DNA of 64,000 nt from Aptenodytes patagonicus (Eukaryota; Chordata; Aves; Sphenisciformes; Spheniscidae): NCBI RefSeq assembly GCF_965638725.1, contig NC_134963.1:7261501-7325500 (forward strand), read 5' to 3'. Under the pieces are notes generated by a model that was given only the letters and a program-made list of their open reading frames with translations, was not told where the DNA came from and did not search any database. The translations under genes and the position numbers were made by a program. Positions 60,401 to 64,000 of the stretch are shown piece by piece (position 1 is the first letter of the stretch; the number at the start of each line of letters is the position of its first letter).

Positions 60401-63094
60401 TTACCTTTTAACATTTACATGACTAAGATTACTTAAGGTCAATGCTATCCCAACAGATCTAAGTCACCTCACAAGCCAGGGCATTACTGAGGCATAGCAC
60501 AAAACCCCCACAGTATTTTGAAGTACGGAATGAACTTTGAAGAGAAATTAAATGAGGTATATTGTATTAGTGTTAGACAGCTAACATTTGAATAACAAAA
60601 CACCTCAAACAGTATCTCTATGCAAAAATGTGTATTTGTATGAGAATACATATAGGTCACATCCACCTGTCCCAACAATTTCTGTATCACATTTTTTTTA
60701 GATGACAAAAACCAAGATGTTCCCTCCATTCCTTCTAAACCTTGACCTAGGAGTACTAAACCCAGAAACTTATCTTGTGTAGAGCAGTCAAGACTGCTTT
60801 GTGATTCAACACTGGGAGAAGTAAATGTGTACATCCGGTGTACAACGCAATGAAAGGAACAGAATAGAAAAAGTACACACTGAAAAGCTATATGTACTTT
60901 CATTAATGCCTTTACAGATTCATTGGTCTGTCTTCTTCTGATCATGTAAATAGCAGTTATAATCAAACTTTCTGAACATCGTGCGGCTGCAGAAGATTTC
61001 ACTAAGGACACAATTTGGCCCAGAAATGCTATTCATTAAAATAATTCAGCATAGCAGAGGACTCGAATTTGCATGGCTTTCTACCAGCTGCAGTTTTATT
61101 TGCAAACTGAACAAGACATGTGAAAACCTCTCAAATGTTGATTTATATTCATTACTTTGAAAACAAAGCAGCTAGTTTTTCTTAAACCACAACAGATATT
61201 ACAGATTGTCATTAACATATCACGTATTAATGGCAGACTTTCTTCATAACATGCTACAGCTAAATCTTTGGATTTATATTTCAGCTACTACTGTTTAGTC
61301 TGCCCAATTCTTTATTAATTTGCATTTGTACAAAGATACATCTATAGCAAAATCTCTCTTTAAGAGAGACAAAGCAGCTGTCCACTTCTCCCTTCACATG
61401 GTATACCGGTATCTAGTTCAAAACACACCAGCATGTAGACAACAGCACCGACCACTTAAGACTGCATCTACAGCAGAGCTTTAACCATAGTCTCAGTGAC
61501 ATTTCTGAATACTATTGATACTCCACCCACCATCCTGAAAACTTTAGGACATTAGATAAAGAGTAGGAACTGACTCCCCTATTCCTGATCTTAGCCATCA
61601 CAATTCTTGGCATTCCACATCTATCATCTGCTTATCTACACTTCCCCCCCTTCTACTCAGTCCCTCCCTTCTTCATCTTATGTTTCCAAAAGACTCAGCT
61701 ACAAGAAGTTTCAAAGGAATTTTGAGATTCCTATGAATTTACATTTCGAAGTTACTGGAGAAGGATAAGAAGAATACCAGCTAACAGTCTAAGTTCACTG
61801 GGTTTTTAAACATAGTACCCAACTGAAATTGAGCCCACTGCCACATTTTCGAAGGCTACCAGTCTCATTATTTATACACATTGCTGCTCATTAATTCCCT
61901 TGTGCACTGCACCTTAGAGAGAGCTCTCAACTCCACAAAAACACAGACAGCATAAAAAAGGCTGACAGACTTCAGTGAGACTATTCTCCGTTCTTAGATT
62001 GGCCACAGGCTCATGGTTTCCTTGAACAAGCCCCTCACCTACTACTTTAGAGGAACCTCAAATATAGCACCTATAATCTAGGTGCAAAACTACAAGGCCA
62101 TAATTCTTCAAGTCCTTTTACAGAAAAATTTATCTTATTCTTAACAGGTTAAGTTTTATAAACCGAAAAAGCATCATTAAAAAAAAAGGATTCATTTTCT
62201 CCACTAGTTTATGGTCCTCTTGTTCTGTTTCACCACTGGTCAAACTTTCAAGACAAGAACTTTAAATATCAGATTAAACACCGCAAAGTACTCAAAGCCA
62301 ACTTTAAAGAGTTTTATCACTTTTGAGTCCGCTTTGGTTTTTTTTTTCTTTCCTATTCAAGACTATTTAATAACTTTTGAAAAAAGTTAACTACATCGTG
62401 TTTGGTAACTTCTCTTATTGGTTCTTTAACTCAATTATGGGACAAACACCTTTATATGTTATCAGGCCGTAAGTTTTAAGAGAATAAAGCTACGCTCTTA
62501 GGCCATGTATGAACATGAAGAACAGCGGTAACTACAGCAGAGGCGTTTCCTATCGATATTAACCATAAAAACAGGAGGATGAAGGCAAATAATTAACCAC
62601 TGAGTGCAAGACGACGCTGAAAACAGCAGGCCTGTGACCAAACACAAAGAAAAATAATAGGACCGGGAAAGCTACATGAACGAAAACTGAGCATGGCCCA
62701 ACCACCAAATCGATCCCCTTCCATGGAACCTGCGCCCCACAGTCCCTCTGAGAAACGCCCGCTCCTATAGCCACAATACTTCTCTCCCCAGCTAGGAAAC
62801 AATAGGGCCTCGGTCACAAGGCTTCTTCGCTTCTCTCCAAGCCCAGAGAAATGAAACAGAAACTTCTGGAAACAGGGAGAGAAGTAATGGGTGAAAAGCG
62901 GCCACCTCCTCCCCGAGGCCCATCATGGCGCCGGCAAGCAAAGGAGCGGCGGGCGCCATTTTGTCTCTCCGCGCACACGGCTTCCCGACCCAGCCCTCCC
63001 CATCTCACACGCTCTCCCCTCCCGCCCCGCGGCAGCCCCCTTCCCAATTCGGCTCCCCTCAAAAATCCCGGCAGCGAACACCGCTTACCGCCAT
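48301..63094 (-). CDS. RSRC2: RSRC2, arginine/serine-rich coiled-coil protein 2, complete
   Basis: RSRC2 is a nuclear SR-related protein whose exact molecular role is not well defined. Ten coding exons join to 415 residues (human about 434, recalled): 63089-63094, 59893-60049, 59246-59289, 56457-56647, 55318-55461, 51459-51581, 51283-51362, 50343-50575, 49020-49109, 48301-48480. The N-terminus (about 1-68) is MAGSDTERDG, then Lys/Glu-rich and RS-dipeptide segments. Residues 70-180 form a long RS domain, followed by a conserved PSPPPFRGRNTAMDAQEALA block and a coiled coil (about 220-248). An Ala-rich stretch then leads to a C-terminal SMAP-like domain (about 310-360, WQGKKEGDKSQSAEIWEKLN) and a conserved tail ending RGMDAV. 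Every junction keeps frame. The length difference is in the RS repeats. It shares a CpG-rich divergent promoter with KNTC1. Confidence 0.96.
48481..49019 (-). other. RSRC2: RSRC2 intron 9
   Basis: Short AT-rich intron with GTAAAG donor and CTAG acceptor. Nothing else is visible in it. Confidence 0.8.
49020..49109 (-). CDS. RSRC2: RSRC2 exon 9 (SMAP-like domain)
   Basis: Residues 327-356, DKSQSAEIWEKLNFGNKDQN to LMGIK. It is a 90-nt phase 0-0 exon; acceptor GTACAG, donor AAG|GTAAAG. Confidence 0.95.
49110..50342 (-). other. RSRC2: RSRC2 intron 8
   Basis: AT-rich intron of 1.2 kb with no recognised repeat or exon-like frame. Confidence 0.8.
50343..50575 (-). CDS. RSRC2: RSRC2 exon 8 (Ala-rich segment)
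   Basis: Residues 249-326. AAAATGGSVINVAALLASGT, then Ala/Gln-rich helix, YYNPAAVNPMKFAEQEKKRK and QGKKEG. Acceptor TTCTTCAG, donor GTAATG. A strongly skewed G/U-rich tract lies about 55 bases upstream of the acceptor. Confidence 0.94.
50629..50775 (-). repeat. A/C-only low-complexity tract (G/U-rich in RSRC2 pre-mRNA)
   Basis: About 147 bases almost entirely of A and C on the plus strand, with many runs of four to seven C. In the RSRC2 transcript it reads as G/U with GGGG runs, 54 bases upstream of the exon 8 acceptor. ORFs across it (Lys/Pro/Thr or Trp/Phe/Gly) are artefacts. Confidence 0.9.
51065..51117 (+). repeat. T/G-rich low-complexity tract, complementary in kind to 50629-50775
   Basis: T- and G-only stretch on the plus strand with gggtggg and gttttggttttt. 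Its reverse complement resembles the beginning of the A/C tract about 290 bases away, so the two could pair within intron 7 RNA. Confidence 0.75.
51283..51362 (-). CDS. RSRC2: RSRC2 exon 7 (coiled coil)
   Basis: Residues 222-248 plus one base, LERAKKLQEQREKEMVEKQK to EMAA, a charged helix. Acceptor TTCTAG, donor G|GTAGTC. Confidence 0.92.
51459..51581 (-). CDS. RSRC2: RSRC2 exon 6
   Basis: Residues 181-221 plus two bases, ERKKRIEKPRRFSRSHSRSP, then PPPFRGRNTAMDAQEALARR. Acceptor GTTACAG; the donor AAG|GTCAGA is weak (C at +3). The following intron is only 96 bases. Confidence 0.92.
51582..55317 (-). other. RSRC2: RSRC2 intron 5
   Basis: The longest internal intron (3.7 kb) between RS-domain exon 5 and exon 6. 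No exon-like sequence, CR1 end or LTR end was recognised. Confidence 0.75.
55318..55461 (-). CDS. RSRC2: RSRC2 exon 5 (RS repeats)
   Basis: Residues 133-180 plus two bases, almost pure RS, RD, RE and RH dipeptides (RSRSRDRKKSRSRSRERKRR). It is a 144-nt phase 2-2 exon, so skipping keeps frame. Acceptor TTTCAG, donor AG|GTAAGT. Confidence 0.93.
55462..56456 (-). other. RSRC2: RSRC2 intron 4
   Basis: AT-rich intron of about 1 kb separating two RS-domain exons; no additional feature recognised. Confidence 0.75.
56457..56647 (-). CDS. RSRC2: RSRC2 exon 4
   Basis: Residues 70-132 plus two bases, ARRHESKEKSSKKHKSEDHN to SHSRSRSRE. Acceptor AAACAG, donor AG|GTAAGT. An in-frame ATG upstream in the intron (56692) offers an alternative N-terminus. 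Confidence 0.94.
58270..58609 (-). other. RSRC2: Candidate poison exon in RSRC2 intron 3
   Basis: On the coding strand a strong donor, AAG|GTAACT, ends an exon-like block at 58270. Possible acceptors are ACCAG before 58609 (340 nt) and CTCAG before 58347 (78 nt). From the phase-0 end of exon 3, the longer form meets TAG after 12 codons and the shorter meets TGA after 7. Either inclusion would truncate RSRC2 before its RS domain. The block includes purine-rich, enhancer-like sequence (GAAGAGATGAAACGAGC). SR-family genes commonly regulate themselves with such exons; this one is inferred, not demonstrated. Confidence 0.4.
58988..59018. repeat. Poly(A) low-complexity run in RSRC2 intron 3
   Basis: Two long A-runs separated by tt on the plus strand. 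They have no CR1 or other retroelement body attached and are simple sequence. Confidence 0.85.
59246..59289 (-). CDS. RSRC2: RSRC2 exon 3
   Basis: Residues 55-69, DTEGRKHRSRSRSKE. Acceptor TCTCCAG, donor GAG|GTAATT, ending in phase 0. The candidate poison exon lies in the intron after it. Confidence 0.93.
59893..60049 (-). CDS. RSRC2: RSRC2 exon 2
   Basis: Residues 3-54 plus one base, GSDTERDGVAPEKSSPEREK through SRSRSRSRERRRKS. Acceptor TGTGTAG, donor G|GTATGG. Confidence 0.93.
60050..63088 (-). other. RSRC2: RSRC2 intron 1
   Basis: A 3-kb first intron from the two-codon first exon to exon 2. Its first 250 bases (62840-63088) are still CpG-rich and hold a YY1-like GACAAAATGGCGCCC near 62953-62967. 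The remainder is AT-rich. A 175-codon open frame at 60484-61011 on the minus strand has no recognised homology and is probably chance. Confidence 0.7.
63089..63094 (-). CDS. RSRC2: RSRC2 exon 1, coding part (ATG GCG)
   Basis: Only two codons, MA, precede the donor GTAAGC. The 5' UTR extends upstream into the bidirectional CpG island; its end is not determined. Continuity with exon 2 gives MAGSDTERDG. Confidence 0.85.
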
Positions 63095-63299
63095 GACCGA
63101 GCGCCCGGGACGTCGCTCCCCCTCAACAACTCCTCACAAGGGGCTCAACCTCCCGCAGCAGCCGCGGCCGTAACGCTCGCGAACCGAGGCGACACGCCCC
63201 GCCCTCCCTCTCCCTTCAGGCGCCCGGATGTAACCATGGGGCGGGGGGGGGGAGGCGGCAGGGAGCCGCGGTGCATTCTGGGGGCGGAGAAGGATTAGG

Positions 63300-63447
63300 T
63301 GGTGTCTTAGCAACGGTGCCGTTCGCGTTTGGAGGAAGTTTGGCCCACGCTGCGTCCAGTAGCGTTAGCCAGGGCTCCCGCCAATTTGAAAGCCTGAAGC
63401 AGCTGCGGGAGCGCGGTGGTGGTTTGTCACCGGCCTCCGGGGCCGCG
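63300..63447 (+). other. KNTC1: Candidate non-coding exon 1 of KNTC1 (5' UTR)
   Basis: Downstream of the CHR motif a strong donor, GCG|GTGAGG, lies at 63447/63448 in the CpG island. The coding exon has its own acceptor (ATCATAG before 63795), so at least one upstream non-coding exon is needed. The 5' border given is nominal. Confidence 0.4.
63385..63390 (+). promoter_or_regulatory. KNTC1: CHR-type cell-cycle element TTTGAA
   Basis: TTTGAA preceded by CCCGCC two bases upstream (CDE-like), in the presumed KNTC1 core promoter. CHR elements bind the DREAM/MuvB complex and give G2/M-timed transcription, fitting the mitotic role of KNTC1. A six-base motif alone is weak evidence. Confidence 0.45.
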
Positions 63448-63794
63448 GTGAGGAGACGGGAGGGCGGCTCGCGGTCTGTGCGGGCAGGGCTGTCCGCGTG
63501 GTGGGGAGGGCTCTCTGGCACTGAATTTCGTTCAGCCTCGGGAGCGAAACCTGTCCTCGCCAAGCTGAGTTCAGTCGGGCCCGCTGGGGACATCAGCTGG
63601 GAGCCACATTGCTCTTGCGACTTAACTTTTGTCTTCTCTAAACACGCAATTTGCCTTTAGGAGGCTTATCGTACTACCCTTCCTCCTAGACGCAGAATCA
63701 CAACAGAATAATAAAATCAGTAATTTCTGTGTGGTCATATAACTTTTTTTAAAGCTCTCTGCTTTATAGCATGTTCCTTAAATGTTTATCATAG

Positions 63795-63932
63795 GTAAAC
63801 ATGTGGAATGACATTGAACTTCTTGCAAATGATGACACAGGGGGTGTGCAGCTCCCTGTAGGTTTAGGACACGAATGTGGAACTGCATTGTACCAAGTGG
63901 ATACGCTACTTCAAATCACATCTTCAGAAAAG
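63795..63932 (+). CDS. KNTC1: KNTC1 (Rod), first coding exon; gene continues off the right edge
   Basis: KNTC1 is the Rod subunit of the RZZ (Rod-ZW10-Zwilch) complex, which recruits Spindly-dynein and Mad1-Mad2 to kinetochores in the spindle checkpoint. The coding part is 63801-63932, 44 codons, MWNDIELLANDDTGGVQLPV then GTALYQVDTLLQI and SSEK, matching the remembered human N-terminus MWNDIELLTNDDTGSG. Six bases of 5' UTR (gtaaac) follow the acceptor ATCATAG. The donor is AAG|GTAGCA, phase 0. The N-terminal beta-propeller and the long helical repeats lie beyond the window. The gene is divergent from RSRC2. Confidence 0.93.
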
Positions 63933-64000
63933 GTAGCATTCATCAAAGCTGTGTTTTTCTTAATAATTATCAGAGCTTCTTTATCATATTTTCTGAAGTG

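Larger units (their letters stand above)
62850..63500. promoter_or_regulatory. Bidirectional CpG-island promoter of RSRC2 (minus) and KNTC1 (plus)
   Basis: CpG-dense, TATA-less sequence between two divergent genes, with the RSRC2 start codon at 63094 and KNTC1 transcription expected near 63270-63400. It contains a CCAAT at 63381-63385 directly abutting a TTTGAA at 63385-63390 (cell-cycle CHR motif), a C/G-run at 63239-63252 and GC boxes. Head-to-head arrangement is a common housekeeping-gene design. Exact start sites are not visible. Confidence 0.75.

Noticed and set aside
60484-61011. 175-codon ORF on the minus strand
   Set aside because: It lies within RSRC2 intron 1, shows no recognised domain and no exon-like borders, and has an ordinary chance length for a 64-kb window.
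63774-63794. U12-like branch motif TTCCTTAAA 12 bases before the KNTC1 coding-exon acceptor
   Set aside because: No RTATCCTT donor was found between 63300 and 63770; the best upstream donor is a U2-type GTGAGG, so a minor intron cannot be supported.
1-64000. CRISPR arrays, tRNA, rRNA or bacterial-type operons
   Set aside because: Nothing resembling spaced direct repeats, a tRNA cloverleaf or tightly packed collinear ORFs was seen; the window is vertebrate nuclear DNA.

Overview
The window is vertebrate nuclear DNA, almost certainly from a bird. It carries CR1 LINE copies with the avian ATTCTATG 3' octamers, an avian-type ERV solo LTR, compact introns and GC-rich CpG-island promoters. Four protein-coding genes are identified by exon translation: CLIP1, ZCCHC8 and RSRC2 on the minus strand and KNTC1 on the plus strand. 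From memory this is the gene order of human 12q24.31. I cannot name the species.

Layout: 1-9492 holds the first two coding exons of CLIP1 (N-terminus and first CAP-Gly domain) and part of the intron after them; the rest of CLIP1 lies beyond the left edge. 9493-24660 is most likely the long 5'-UTR intron of CLIP1. It contains an ERV solo LTR (14438-14995) and a young-looking CR1 fragment with a long open reverse-transcriptase frame (15707-17200). A CpG island at about 23900-25250 is the probable CLIP1 promoter. About 25.3-32.4 kb looks intergenic. 32.4-46.9 kb is the whole of ZCCHC8 (14 coding exons, 710 codons plus stop codon counted within 711). 47.0-47.25 kb is its promoter island, with three ZNF143-type motifs. 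47.83-63.1 kb is the whole of RSRC2 (10 coding exons, 415 aa). 63.1-63.45 kb is a CpG-rich bidirectional promoter, and the first coding exon of KNTC1 is at 63801-63932.

Roles: CLIP1 tracks growing microtubule ends. ZCCHC8 is the scaffold of the NEXT complex that feeds nuclear RNA to the exosome. RSRC2 is an arginine/serine-rich nuclear protein. KNTC1 (Rod) is part of the RZZ kinetochore complex. These are ordinary housekeeping or mitotic genes; I found no novel operon-like or defence-like system.

The most interesting signals are in the splicing and promoter layer. ZCCHC8 has two introns with hallmarks of the minor (U12) spliceosome, one of them the AT-AC subtype. RSRC2 intron 3 contains a candidate poison-exon cassette. 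The ZCCHC8 promoter has a cluster of three ZNF143-like sites, and its start codon lies inside a YY1-type motif. All exon borders were assigned by eye from reading-frame continuity, splice-site dinucleotides and remembered human orthologues; no alignment was run.
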